In this document: positions 1 to 8,644 of the stretch, piece after piece | How positions within the stretch are numbered: the stretch's first letter is position 1 | Layout of the letters: the number at the start of each line of letters is the position of its first letter | The notes under the pieces: model-generated | What the model was told of the DNA's origin: nothing | What the model saw: only the letters and a program-made list of their open reading frames with translations | The model's database searches: none | Assembly: GCF_047303175.1 (NCBI RefSeq) | Contig: NZ_CP138945.1 | Reading direction: 5' to 3' (one strand) | From: Prochlorococcus_E sp000760215 | Lineage (GTDB): Bacteria > Cyanobacteriota > Cyanobacteriia > PCC-6307 > Cyanobiaceae | DNA length: 64,000 nucleotides | Translations under genes and position numbers: made by a program

Positions 1-72
1 TGATTGTCTATAGAACTCTTAAGGCTCATCTGCTATTTTCTGAAAAGTCTTCGGCTGTAAAAAGTGTTTAAT

Positions 73-486
73 ATGTCGGCGTTAAATCCTGACCTCTATA
101 ACTCTCCATCTAAGCCTCTAAAAGATGCTGAATCATTTGCTCCTGATTCTGACTCACTTGTTGGAATAGATGATGTTCAAAAGTTTTTAAATAGATCACG
201 GGCTTCAGTGTATAGGTACACAAATAGTGATCCTCGTAATCTTAATCCACCTTTTAATCCTAGGAAATTAAATCCTGAATTTAGAAGTGATCAGAAAGAT
301 CCCCTTTTATTTCACTCTAACGAAGTGGCTAGGTTTGCAAAAGATATCCTTAGGATTAAAGAAGTCACTGTTGAGGTTCTCAATTCGCCTTCAACAGCAA
401 CTCAGAATATTTTGGTTTCTATCCATGAAGAATTAAAATTAATAAGAAGTAATCTTGAAAAGATGAACAATAAGGAACAACAATAA
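73..486 (+). CDS. Hypothetical protein with HTH-like segment
   Basis: I do not recognise this product. It is a 137-aa hydrophilic protein without a signal peptide or membrane segment. Residues 35-51 (VQKFLNRSRASVYRYTN) read like the recognition part of a MerR/excisionase-type helix-turn-helix, followed by a Pro/Asn-rich linker and a C-terminal helix (from about residue 100). A DNA-binding role is inference only. An in-frame GTG lies 9 nt upstream of the ATG chosen here; ATG is preferred because the extra residues add nothing recognisable. It stands alone, with an unassigned 339-nt gap after it. Confidence 0.6.
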   Translation: MSALNPDLYNSPSKPLKDAESFAPDSDSLVGIDDVQKFLNRSRASVYRYTNSDPRNLNPPFNPRKLNPEFRSDQKDPLLFHSNEVARFAKDILRIKEVTVEVLNSPSTATQNILVSIHEELKLIRSNLEKMNNKEQQ

Positions 487-825
487 AGAACTTCTAATAA
501 GATCGAACAATTATCTGAATATTCTTATGTATTCATTTTAGGAACTAATAATTTAAGTATTAAACATAATTAGAAATATTAAAGTCATTTCTTTTCTTTT
601 ATAGTTCTTTGAGAATCAACAAACTATTTTTTGCTTTATGCTATTTGGAGAAGGTTTTCTAAGTAATAAGATATCTATGCATTTCTTTGCACATAGGCTT
701 ATTCTTTTCTTAGCACTTCAAGTCATACTTAATTTGATTTTTGAATATAGAGGAATTGTTTGTTTTAGTTTTGCCTCTTTTCAAGAATCAAATCAAATTT
801 AATTACCACTGTTTTCTAGGCTCTA
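487..825. other. 339-nt intergenic region upstream of ppa
   Basis: No recognised gene is visible. The stretch is AT-rich. It holds one small open frame on the plus strand, 638-802 (54 codons, ATG start), with a hydrophobic middle (LILFLALQVILNLIF) that could be a single membrane span. There is no clear ribosome-binding site and no family I recognise, so it is not called as a gene. The remainder is probably the leader and promoter region of the pyrophosphatase gene. Confidence 0.4.
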
Positions 826-1356
826 ATGGATTTAAATACGCTTGCCCCATCACCATCCTCTGGTTTAGTAAATTTGGTTGTTGAAATACCTGCAGGTAGT
901 CGTAATAAATATGAGTATTTCGCAGAGGCTGGAACAATGGCACTTGATAGAGTTCTCCATTCCTCAGTGCGTTATCCATTTGATTACGGCTTTATTCCTA
1001 ATACACTTGCAGAAGATGGAGCGCCTTTAGATGCAATGGTAATAATGGAAGAGCCTACATTCGCAGGATGTCTTATAAAAGCTAGGCCTATTGGAGTATT
1101 AGATATGCATGACTCTGGTGCTTATGATGGAAAGTTGTTGTGTGTCCCTGTTGCTGATCCTCGGCAAAAAGGAATAAAGAGCATTCGGCAAATTGCCCCT
1201 AATCAACTTGAAGATGTAGCAGAGTTTTTTAGAACATATAAAAGTCTAGAAGGTAGAGTTGTTGTTATTGATGGATGGAGGGATAAAGAAGCTGTGTATG
1301 ATTTATTGCAAACTTGCATAGATGCAAGCAAAAAAACATGCAAGGAAGATGAATAA
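826..1356 (+). CDS. ppa: Inorganic pyrophosphatase (family I)
   Basis: Soluble enzyme hydrolysing pyrophosphate to two phosphates, pulling biosynthetic reactions forward in the cytoplasm. The 176-aa length and the YPFDYGFIPNT block (residues 50-60) are typical of bacterial family I enzymes, as are IPAGSRNKYE near the start and the later D-x4-D-x-K metal/phosphate site (DSGAYDGK). One oddity: the PROSITE-type signature, usually DGDPLD, reads DGAPLD here (residues 64-69). One active-site Asp (equivalent of E. coli Asp67) is therefore Ala, while the flanking metal ligands remain. The family assignment is secure; full activity is likely but not shown. Confidence 0.96.
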   Translation: MDLNTLAPSPSSGLVNLVVEIPAGSRNKYEYFAEAGTMALDRVLHSSVRYPFDYGFIPNTLAEDGAPLDAMVIMEEPTFAGCLIKARPIGVLDMHDSGAYDGKLLCVPVADPRQKGIKSIRQIAPNQLEDVAEFFRTYKSLEGRVVVIDGWRDKEAVYDLLQTCIDASKKTCKEDE

Positions 1357-1397
1357 AGGATATAGGCATATAATCTTTTTTATATTTAATTAATATC

Positions 1398-1766
1398 ATG
1401 GCGGTAGCATTGCAAATCTTTAGTTATTCCAGATGTAGCACTTGCCGAAAGGCTATTTCTTGGTTGAAGTCTAAGAATATTAATTACAAATTAATTGATA
1501 TAATTGAAACCCCACCATCAAAAGATACGCTTGTTAAAGCACTTAACCAATTAGGTGATAGGAAATATCTCTTTAACACTAGTGGTAAAAGTTATCGTGC
1601 TATAGGAGCTGCTTCTATAAGAAGAATGAGTGATGATGATGTTATTAAATTACTTGCATCTGATGGTAAGTTGATTAAACGTCCTTTTGTTATAAATAAT
1701 GATGGCAGAATTATAACAGGTTTTAATCAGCTGAGTTGGGAGGAGCTTTTTCTGAGCTTAAAATAA
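1398..1766 (+). CDS. Spx/ArsC-family thioredoxin-fold protein
   Basis: A 122-aa ArsC-superfamily protein. The N-terminal SRCSTCRKA (Cys13 and Cys16) is a CxxC redox motif as in Spx/MgsR/YffB proteins, rather than the single-Cys arsenate reductase site. The later KRPFVIN segment, also family-typical, carries the conserved Arg-Pro. It may be a thiol-redox or arsenate-reductase-like enzyme; a transcription-regulator role as in Bacillus Spx is unproven in cyanobacteria. Its 3' end overlaps the convergent downstream gene by 44 bp. It follows ppa closely and may be co-transcribed with it. Confidence 0.85.
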   Translation: MAVALQIFSYSRCSTCRKAISWLKSKNINYKLIDIIETPPSKDTLVKALNQLGDRKYLFNTSGKSYRAIGAASIRRMSDDDVIKLLASDGKLIKRPFVINNDGRIITGFNQLSWEELFLSLK

Positions 1767-3228
1767 TTTTATTTAAATTTGAGATGATTCGATCAACTTT
1801 TGATTGCTTTGTTACTTGATTTAAACTGGCAAATTTGAACTCGTCGAGTATAGATAATAAAAGAATTTGAGTTTTTCCGAGTGTTTCATTACCCTCAAGT
1901 TCAATTGCTAATTCCTCCCAAAATTTATCTATAGCATTAATAGTTAGATCTTCTAAAATGACGTCTTTCTGCGCAAATTGATCTCCTGCTTTTTTAGATA
2001 TTCCTAGTATTGTATCAACCATTCCAGATGCAATTTTTTGACTTATTGCCGACTCTGCTTTCTCTATGACTAAATTACTTTTTAAAATTCTTTGTAAACC
2101 ATTCTCTTTTATACTTCTTTGAAGAGCATGTTCTGATAGTGCAATAATTTGACCTCGCATGTTAGGGCCTATTTTTCTTAGTATTAATGGCAGCCATATT
2201 CTTAATAATTCAGCTGAATTAGAACTTTGCTTAGAATAAGTTGATTGGTAGCTGCAAAGGTCTCTAACCCTTTCAGGTAGCTTAGGTGAGCCAATAATGT
2301 CCTGTAGAGAATCTATTGTTCTTATTGTGAGAACTTCTAAAATCTCAATTGCTAAAAGCCCAACAATCCATTGACTTATAGCTGATCGTATAGGTTCAAT
2401 TGAAATCAATCTTAGGCTTAAGATTCTCTCTGTAATTGGTAAAACCCTAAGTAAACGAAAAAATGGCAATAAAAGTAGTAAATCAAACCATCTTCTAATG
2501 AAAGCATTAGATAATTTAATGTTTGGATGGCTAGATTTTAAGCGTAGTACCCTCATTAATATATCTATAAGAAATATTATCTGAAAAGGTAAATCTATTT
2601 TCCATGAATTTGAAGTATAAAGTCCATTCTTATTAATAGATCTGGAGTATTTTGCATTAATAACTCCTAGAATCTCTCCTTTCCAGTATGCCTTTTCATT
2701 CTTCCAACTTGCTTGACTAAGATAGTTGATGCTTAGAAGTTTTTTATAACCTGACTTGTAGTTGATCTCACCAGATCTTTCTTTAAGAGATGCCTTTATT
2801 GTTTTAATTCCATCAAGATCTTTTTGAGATGATATTTGAGAAAACTCTACAAAGTTATTAATCAGTAATTGATAATCTGATAGTAATTCTTTTACAGATT
2901 GATTTCTTATGCCATTTTTACTAATAGTCTTGTCGAGCTTTGCAAAACTATTTTTAATTTCATTGCTGAGAGGATTGGCTTGAATACCTTTGATTTGGTC
3001 ATAATAATTGGTTATATCGGGGATCCATCTGAGCGAGATGCTTGTCGTCGAGGAATTAAATAAATAAATAGATCTACTTGCCCAGAAGTTTCTAAGAGGG
3101 ATATAGCTAACATCAAATATTATCCAGCTGAAATTAACCATAGCTATTATGGCTAAAACGTTTTCCCAACGTTTCCATGTCCCAGCCTTGGATTCTTCTT
3201 TTACCTCTTGCCAGCGAGGGACTGCCAT
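1723..3228 (-). CDS. Conserved-looking membrane protein, voltage-sensor-like core
   Basis: Not assignable to a named family by eye. The 501-aa protein starts with a short cytosolic end and a membrane segment at about residues 22-46. A charged extramembrane domain with helical character (50-200) follows, then a cluster of hydrophobic helices at about 205-300. Within that cluster, LIDILMRVL and RWFDLLLLLPFFRLLRVLP resemble S3-S4 segments of voltage-gated channels: Asp on one helix and spaced Arg on the next. The C-terminal 200 residues look soluble and helical. An ion-channel-like role is inference. The stop overlaps the convergent ArsC-like gene by 44 bp. Confidence 0.7.
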   Translation of the reverse strand: MAVPRWQEVKEESKAGTWKRWENVLAIIAMVNFSWIIFDVSYIPLRNFWASRSIYLFNSSTTSISLRWIPDITNYYDQIKGIQANPLSNEIKNSFAKLDKTISKNGIRNQSVKELLSDYQLLINNFVEFSQISSQKDLDGIKTIKASLKERSGEINYKSGYKKLLSINYLSQASWKNEKAYWKGEILGVINAKYSRSINKNGLYTSNSWKIDLPFQIIFLIDILMRVLRLKSSHPNIKLSNAFIRRWFDLLLLLPFFRLLRVLPITERILSLRLISIEPIRSAISQWIVGLLAIEILEVLTIRTIDSLQDIIGSPKLPERVRDLCSYQSTYSKQSSNSAELLRIWLPLILRKIGPNMRGQIIALSEHALQRSIKENGLQRILKSNLVIEKAESAISQKIASGMVDTILGISKKAGDQFAQKDVILEDLTINAIDKFWEELAIELEGNETLGKTQILLLSILDEFKFASLNQVTKQSKVDRIISNLNKIILSSEKAPPNSAD

Positions 3229-3315
3229 GATTATTTAACTTTCCCTTTGTTTTAGTGATTTATAAACTTTGGTCATGGGGTTATTCTAAGTAATTAAATT
3301 CATAGAAGAGATTTT

Positions 3316-4029
3316 GTGACTAAATCATCTGATGAAAATCAAAGAAATGAATCCCTGGGCTTCCCAAACAATAAGTGTATAGCCAGGCTTACTTCTTTCT
3401 TGGATTTTTGGGCCCCAATCTTTGTAACCTTTTCACTATATGCAGGCATTAAATGTTTTATAGCAGAAGCTCGATATATTCCGTCCGAATCCATGTTGCC
3501 TACTCTTCAGATCAATGACCGCCTTGTAGTCGAAAAACTATCATACCGTTCTAGGTCGCCTCGTAGAGGTGAAGTGGTTGTCTTTAAGTCACCTTATTCT
3601 TTCAAACAAGAATTAATTGCTAGGAGGTCTACTCCTTTACCTTCTGATTTTGTATGTACTGTAGTAAATTTCCCTCTAATTAATTTATTTGTTGGAGGAG
3701 TTGACCCAGCTTGTTATGCATATATTAAACGAGTTGTAGCTATTGCAGGTGACCGTCTACGTGTGAATTCAGAAGGGCGCGTTTTTGTAAATAGACAATT
3801 AGTTGATGAGAGCTATGTAAATAATTTTTGCGATACTCCTCATGGAATGTTAAACCTTTGTAGGTCTGTTGATTTAGAAATCCCTGCCAGACATGTTTTT
3901 GTTTTAGGTGATAACAGAGCTAATAGTGAGGATGGAAGATCATGGGGCATTTTACCTGAGAAAGAAATTCTTGGGAGAGCTTTCTGGAGATTTTGGCCAT
4001 TTAATAGAGTAGGAAGCTTAACTCTTTAA
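3316..4029 (+). CDS. lepB: Signal peptidase I
   Basis: Membrane-bound serine protease that removes signal peptides from exported proteins. An N-terminal membrane anchor (about residues 26-50) precedes the catalytic motif SESMLPTL with Ser59. The catalytic Lys138 lies in AYIKRVVAIAGDRL, and box E is present as LGDNRANSEDGRSWG. Between the Ser and Lys boxes there is an insertion (about residues 92-134) containing two cysteines (Cys114, Cys133) and a hydrophobic stretch. Start is GTG. It reads divergently from the upstream membrane-protein gene and ends 3 nt before the convergent dihydroorotase-like gene. Confidence 0.94.
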   Translation: MTKSSDENQRNESLGFPNNKCIARLTSFLDFWAPIFVTFSLYAGIKCFIAEARYIPSESMLPTLQINDRLVVEKLSYRSRSPRRGEVVVFKSPYSFKQELIARRSTPLPSDFVCTVVNFPLINLFVGGVDPACYAYIKRVVAIAGDRLRVNSEGRVFVNRQLVDESYVNNFCDTPHGMLNLCRSVDLEIPARHVFVLGDNRANSEDGRSWGILPEKEILGRAFWRFWPFNRVGSLTL

Positions 4030-4032
4030 TTG

Positions 4033-5295
4033 TTACCCCTTGAGGCCACAATCTATTACTTTTCCAGTTATCTCAAGACCTTCCCAAGGCTCATTTGCGA
4101 TTGCTTTCAACATTTGATCTGACTGTCTCTTCCTTTGAACCCACTTTTCATTAGGGTCAAATAATAGCCATCGATTGCTATTTAAAGATAATTTCTCAGG
4201 GGGCAAGTTTAATATTTTAGAAGGTCCAAAACTAATAGATTCCCACAACTGCTCAACAGACCAATTAGATTTCTTTATTAATTCTTGCCATAAAGCCGGC
4301 AATACTAAATGATATCCACTTAGACCGGGAATCCTTTCAGCAGCAGGCTTTTTGCTTTCCATATCATCTAATGAGATCCCATTTACTGATATAGCTGTGA
4401 TTGTTCCATTCAAAAGTCCTTCTTTTATTTTTAGCCTGTCATTTCGATTCCCTAGCGATGGCGTTACCCTTATCCCTATGTCTATAGAGTTGACTGTTGA
4501 TTGATCTGACACTACGTGCCACCAGGAGACACTGGCCAGTGGCTTTGGATTACTATTTTCCAACATAGATACACCCTCTGCAGTAGACAAGTTCATTAGT
4601 CTAATACTTGCTTTTGTATGTTGCTTTTGCAATTCAAGCAATATACCAAGAGGGATGGTTTCACTTTCAATGGGGTCTTGATGCCAGCCAGACCTTAGTG
4701 CTGCCACGCCTTCTCTTGCGATCCCATCTCCTTGAATTGATTTGTCCCTTGGAGCCAAAAGATATGGCTTCCCATTTGATTCGTCGAGTAAAAGTCCTTT
4801 CCTTAATAAATTAATTGGAATAATCGAATCATGGTCGGCTAATCCAATGGCCCCATATTGAATTAAGTCTTTATGAGAAGTAAGCACTTCCCCTTCCCCT
4901 CCATAGGTGAAGCTACCCCAAAGATGTATTAATACGTCTTTTTTCTCATTAGAAATTACTTGTATGTTTTGAGGTTTATCTCTCCATGTGTCGCTTTTGG
5001 GTAATAGTGCAATCTGACCGTATCCGGCATCAGCTGCTTTATGTCGTAAGCTGAGGAGTGTTTCTACCTCACCGTTTAGGTGATTCTCAAGTGTCGAATG
5101 TGGATCAACTAAACAAGGAGCGAAAATAAGGTTTTCTGAATTAATAGGTTTTATGTTTAATTGATTTGCTAAGGCGCGTGCATCTTCGCCAAATGCTTGA
5201 ATATGTTTCGCCTTAATGAGAACAGCACTAGTTACAAGTTTTGTTTCTGGACCATGAAGAATTTTAACGGGGTCCAATAGATATGATTGAGTCAT
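4033..5295 (-). CDS. Dihydroorotase-like protein, degenerate metal site
   Basis: An amidohydrolase-superfamily protein of about 420 aa, related to PyrC type I/allantoinase-like dihydroorotases. The metal-binding HxH motif of active enzymes (usually D-x-H-x-H-L-R) appears as DPHSTLE, so the second His is lost. The region where the carbamylated Lys is expected also lacks a convincing match. A bona fide pyrC (57437-58510) exists in the same window, so this copy is probably a non-catalytic homologue, perhaps structural or regulatory (inference). I chose ATG at 5295, 4 nt after the stop of the upstream gene, over a TTG at 5328 that would overlap it. Confidence 0.8.
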   Translation of the reverse strand: MTQSYLLDPVKILHGPETKLVTSAVLIKAKHIQAFGEDARALANQLNIKPINSENLIFAPCLVDPHSTLENHLNGEVETLLSLRHKAADAGYGQIALLPKSDTWRDKPQNIQVISNEKKDVLIHLWGSFTYGGEGEVLTSHKDLIQYGAIGLADHDSIIPINLLRKGLLLDESNGKPYLLAPRDKSIQGDGIAREGVAALRSGWHQDPIESETIPLGILLELQKQHTKASIRLMNLSTAEGVSMLENSNPKPLASVSWWHVVSDQSTVNSIDIGIRVTPSLGNRNDRLKIKEGLLNGTITAISVNGISLDDMESKKPAAERIPGLSGYHLVLPALWQELIKKSNWSVEQLWESISFGPSKILNLPPEKLSLNSNRWLLFDPNEKWVQRKRQSDQMLKAIANEPWEGLEITGKVIDCGLKG

Positions 5296-5299
5296 AAGT

Positions 5300-6631
5300 T
5301 TAGAGGGCGCCTTGAGCAGTTCTGTCAAATATGTCTTGTGAACCGGAGGTGATATTGAGGCAAGTGACTACGTCGGGTTGGCATGTCTCTTTCGATAAAT
5401 CTATGATAGTAATACCAGCATTGCCTTGTTTGACTTTCCAAATATCAGCATTAGTTAGTCCTAAAAGATTGCAAAGTATAGTCTTATTTACTGCATCATG
5501 AGCTACAACAAGTGCTGTCTCTTTGTCCGTTAGACTTTTGCAGATGCTTTTCCAGCATCTTATTGCACGAGTTGATACTTCATCGATATTTTCGCCTTCT
5601 GGCATTTGAACGGTTTCTGGGGATTGTTGCCACTTGCGAAGTAATTCCCCCCAGTTTGCAGCAATTTCTGACTCTAGTTTCCCTTCCCATAGACCATGGC
5701 CAATTTCTCTTAGCTCGTCTTTCTGGTCAATCTCCAAGCTTGATAAGTTTTGCAAAATGATTTTCGCCGTTTCTATAGGCCTAGACATCGAACTACTAAA
5801 AACCTTATCAAATTTAACTTCTTTCAAAAATTCTCTTGCAGCAATTGCTTGCTGCTTACCATTATTATTTAGCGGAATATCTATTTGCCCTTGAAATCTC
5901 CCCTCTTTATTCCAGTCAGTTTCTCCATGGCGTACAAGAAAAATTCGCGGCTTTTCTCCTTTAGGGGGGAACTTAGGCGCTAAGTGGGATGTGTTATTAA
6001 GACATTCAATTTGAATACTTAACTGTTTATCTTCAGTAATATTTATATTGAAAATAGATACTGATGCATTATCTAATTTAATTCTTCTGAAGCCAAAATT
6101 GGGGTTCCCTAGAATTTTTAGTATTAGGCAACGTAGTATTGCATTATGTCCTACTACTACTATGTTTTTATCTTCTTCTGGTTTGTACGTAGAGAGAATT
6201 TTATTTATAAATCTTTCTGCTTGACAAGTTAATTCATGAATTGGTTTGTATTTAGTGCCATCTTTTCTATTTAGAGTAAGTTCACTTGGAGAGTTTTTCC
6301 AAATTAGATATGAATCAGGGAATTTCGATTTAACTTCGTCAATAGTAAGACCACTCCATTGAGTCAAATCGACTTCTAAAAGATCGTCCTCCAGTATTAA
6401 CTCTGTTGTGCCTCCTTGCTTCATTAGTAATTCTTTTGCTGTATCTTGCGCCCTTTGAAGCGGAGAGGAGTAAACAGTATGGATTGGGATTGATTGGAGG
6501 GCGGCCCCTGTTTTTGAAGCTTGGCTTTTACCTTCAGCAGTGAGGCTGGAGAGGTCGCTCCTACCTTGGATCCTTTTTTCACGGTTGTAACTGCTTAAAC
6601 CATGACGTATTAGTAAAAGGCGTAAGGACAT
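5300..6631 (-). CDS. Tandem histidine phosphatase / phosphoglycerate mutase-like protein
   Basis: A 443-aa protein made of two complete histidine-phosphatase domains in series. Domain 1 begins LLIRHGLSSYN and has its second catalytic His in VVGHNAILR. Domain 2 begins FLVRHGETDWN (about residue 232) and has VVAHDAVNK. Both keep the RHG nucleophile and the second His, so both could be active. Marine cyanobacterial homologues are usually annotated as phosphoglycerate mutase, alpha-ribazole phosphatase or phosphoserine phosphatase; the substrate cannot be told from sequence. It lies 4 nt upstream of the dihydroorotase-like gene and is probably co-transcribed with it. Confidence 0.9.
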   Translation of the reverse strand: MSLRLLLIRHGLSSYNREKRIQGRSDLSSLTAEGKSQASKTGAALQSIPIHTVYSSPLQRAQDTAKELLMKQGGTTELILEDDLLEVDLTQWSGLTIDEVKSKFPDSYLIWKNSPSELTLNRKDGTKYKPIHELTCQAERFINKILSTYKPEEDKNIVVVGHNAILRCLILKILGNPNFGFRRIKLDNASVSIFNINITEDKQLSIQIECLNNTSHLAPKFPPKGEKPRIFLVRHGETDWNKEGRFQGQIDIPLNNNGKQQAIAAREFLKEVKFDKVFSSSMSRPIETAKIILQNLSSLEIDQKDELREIGHGLWEGKLESEIAANWGELLRKWQQSPETVQMPEGENIDEVSTRAIRCWKSICKSLTDKETALVVAHDAVNKTILCNLLGLTNADIWKVKQGNAGITIIDLSKETCQPDVVTCLNITSGSQDIFDRTAQGAL

Positions 6632-6739
6632 TGGCAGAGGTTTTTTACGAATTTATCCTTTGGATACTGTGTCAACCTAATGTTGATTGGGAAATGAGAA
6701 TTATGTTTTGCTCATTTCATTTCTTTGAGTCTATCTCTG

Positions 6740-8095
6740 ATGAAGAAAAACGCCTCTAGTTGGAAAGTATTGTTGGCTATTTTCTCAATTCTGCTAACAT
6801 TTTTGATTTGGCAACGCGGACTGCAAGAAAGTTTTGAAAGACCTTCTGTAAGCCCTAAAATCACACTTAATCAACGAGAGATTGCCCTGCTTGCAGCACC
6901 TTCCCTCCCAGAGTCTTTAAGACCAGCTTTAGTTGGTAAAGATCCAAAATTAGAACTTAAAAAGACTTTGTTAGATATTGGTTCTGACCAACTTGATAAT
7001 AGAGAAAAACTTTTGCTTGCTTCTCTTGAAAATTCAGAAAACAAACGACGTACATTGTTGAAGAATAGTTTTCAAGACGAGAACTTGGATTTGATTAGGC
7101 AAAATTTGCTAGATAGTCTTGATAGAAGAGTTGATTCTCGGAATTTTTTAGGGCAATTAAAGTCAGCAAATGTAGACCCTTTGCTGTACAGACTTTCTTG
7201 TAATGCAATTGGAGAATCCCCAGATATTTGCTTTGATTCGAGATCTTCCAATCAAATGGCTTTTCGACTGCTGTTTAGTCAGTTATTCCCTTTGTTCGCA
7301 ACCTTGCTAGGGATACTTTTGTTGATTTGGCAAGCCTGGAATCTCTTACGCAAGACAAGCCTCCCATGGCCTGAGATCTCTTTTTGGCCTCTTTCTTCTT
7401 TGGACATGGTCCTTCTTGTGGCAGGAGGTTTTGTCGTATTGGGGGAACTTGTTACGCCTTTAATTGCTTTACCTTTAAGTGAATTGTTAACAAGAACAGT
7501 TTCAAGTCCTCTTAAAGAGTCTCTAAAAGTAATTATTGGATATGTTGCAATGACTATTCCACCTTTGTTAATTCTTCGCCAACAAATTAGAAGTATTCCT
7601 AAGCAAATATTAGATGGAGGAGGTTTCCAATGGGGTTTTAAATCTTTCGCAAAATCAGCTTCTCAGGCTTTAAAGGGTTGGCTAATGATTATGCCTCTAG
7701 TCCTTCTCGTAAGTTGGCTGACGACATTATTTTTTGGAGATCCAGGTGGCAGCAATCCTTTGCTAGAGATGGTCTTGACTAGTAATAACTTTGGTGCATT
7801 GGCAATCCTTTTTGTTACGACTGTTTTTATAGCTCCCGTTTTTGAAGAGTTTATTTTCCGAGGTGTACTTTTGCCAGTATTAGTAAATAAACAAGGACGA
7901 ATTTTGGCGGTAATTGTTAGCGCTTTGATTTTTGCTCTAGCTCATTTGAGTGTTGGTGAAATGCCTCCATTATTTGTATTGGGTATAGGACTTGCCTTAT
8001 TGCGTTTAAGTTCAGGTCGTTTACTCCCATGTGTAATTATGCATTCTTTATGGAATGGGATTACTTTTGCTAATTTATTAATACTTAGTGGTTGA
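6740..8095 (+). CDS. CPBP-family intramembrane protease
   Basis: Integral membrane protein of about 451 aa with the CPBP/CAAX-protease (abortive-infection-like) signature. EEFIFRG carries the paired Glu and Arg, a second motif holds His in LAHLSVGEMPP, and a third is HSLWNG. The first 25 residues are a membrane segment, followed by an extracytoplasmic region rich in Leu/Glu/Arg (about 50-170) and then six or more helices. Cyanobacterial members sit in the plasma or thylakoid membrane; substrates are unknown. The ATG at 6740 is preferred to an upstream TTG at 6725. Confidence 0.88.
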   Translation: MKKNASSWKVLLAIFSILLTFLIWQRGLQESFERPSVSPKITLNQREIALLAAPSLPESLRPALVGKDPKLELKKTLLDIGSDQLDNREKLLLASLENSENKRRTLLKNSFQDENLDLIRQNLLDSLDRRVDSRNFLGQLKSANVDPLLYRLSCNAIGESPDICFDSRSSNQMAFRLLFSQLFPLFATLLGILLLIWQAWNLLRKTSLPWPEISFWPLSSLDMVLLVAGGFVVLGELVTPLIALPLSELLTRTVSSPLKESLKVIIGYVAMTIPPLLILRQQIRSIPKQILDGGGFQWGFKSFAKSASQALKGWLMIMPLVLLVSWLTTLFFGDPGGSNPLLEMVLTSNNFGALAILFVTTVFIAPVFEEFIFRGVLLPVLVNKQGRILAVIVSALIFALAHLSVGEMPPLFVLGIGLALLRLSSGRLLPCVIMHSLWNGITFANLLILSG

Positions 8096-8179
8096 TTAAG
8101 TTTATTAAAACAGTTGTATAGATATAGCTTGCACCTCAACCTATGTAATGTTTGACTTGGTTGATACCTAATTGAGTGA

Positions 8180-8644
8180 GTGTATTCTTTGAGGAATGTA
8201 AATACAGAGTTGGAGCCTCAAAGGAATTATTCTAAAAGAGCTCTTTTGTTATTGAAATCTTCTTTCTCGAATTCTAGTATTTTAAGAAAGCACCCTCTTC
8301 TTGCAAATTTTCATAAAGGTGTTGATGGCGCATTGGTTGGGGTGATCCTTTCTGGCTCTGTTATGACAAGCCTGGCTTTGCATTCTCAACATTTATGGAC
8401 ACTTAATTTTTCTCGATTAGATCTAACCAGGGACTTAATTCATAAAGTTGAAGAATCTACCTCAATATTGGAGAGACATTTTCTAAAAATAGAATCTTCT
8501 CCTACCCATTTAGTGTCAACTAAATCAGCTCATTTGCTTTATATCGATAAGCCTCAAGAAAAGAAAAGACTACTCAGCAATCTTGTTAAGTCTATAAGTG
8601 ATCATCTGTCTCCCTTCTCTTATCCAAGTGTGAATGGTTACTAA
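8180..8644 (+). CDS. FtsL-like small membrane protein upstream of ftsI
   Basis: A 154-aa protein with one hydrophobic span (about residues 50-72, GALVGVILSGSVMTSLAL) followed by a heptad-like stretch (LTRDLIHKVEESTSILERHFL). This is the single-pass plus coiled-coil plan of FtsL/FtsB-type divisome proteins. Its GTG-started frame ends in a TAATG junction with the penicillin-binding protein gene (one-base overlap), implying translational coupling. FtsL identity is inferred from position and architecture, since FtsL proteins conserve little sequence. Confidence 0.7.
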   Translation: MYSLRNVNTELEPQRNYSKRALLLLKSSFSNSSILRKHPLLANFHKGVDGALVGVILSGSVMTSLALHSQHLWTLNFSRLDLTRDLIHKVEESTSILERHFLKIESSPTHLVSTKSAHLLYIDKPQEKKRLLSNLVKSISDHLSPFSYPSVNGY

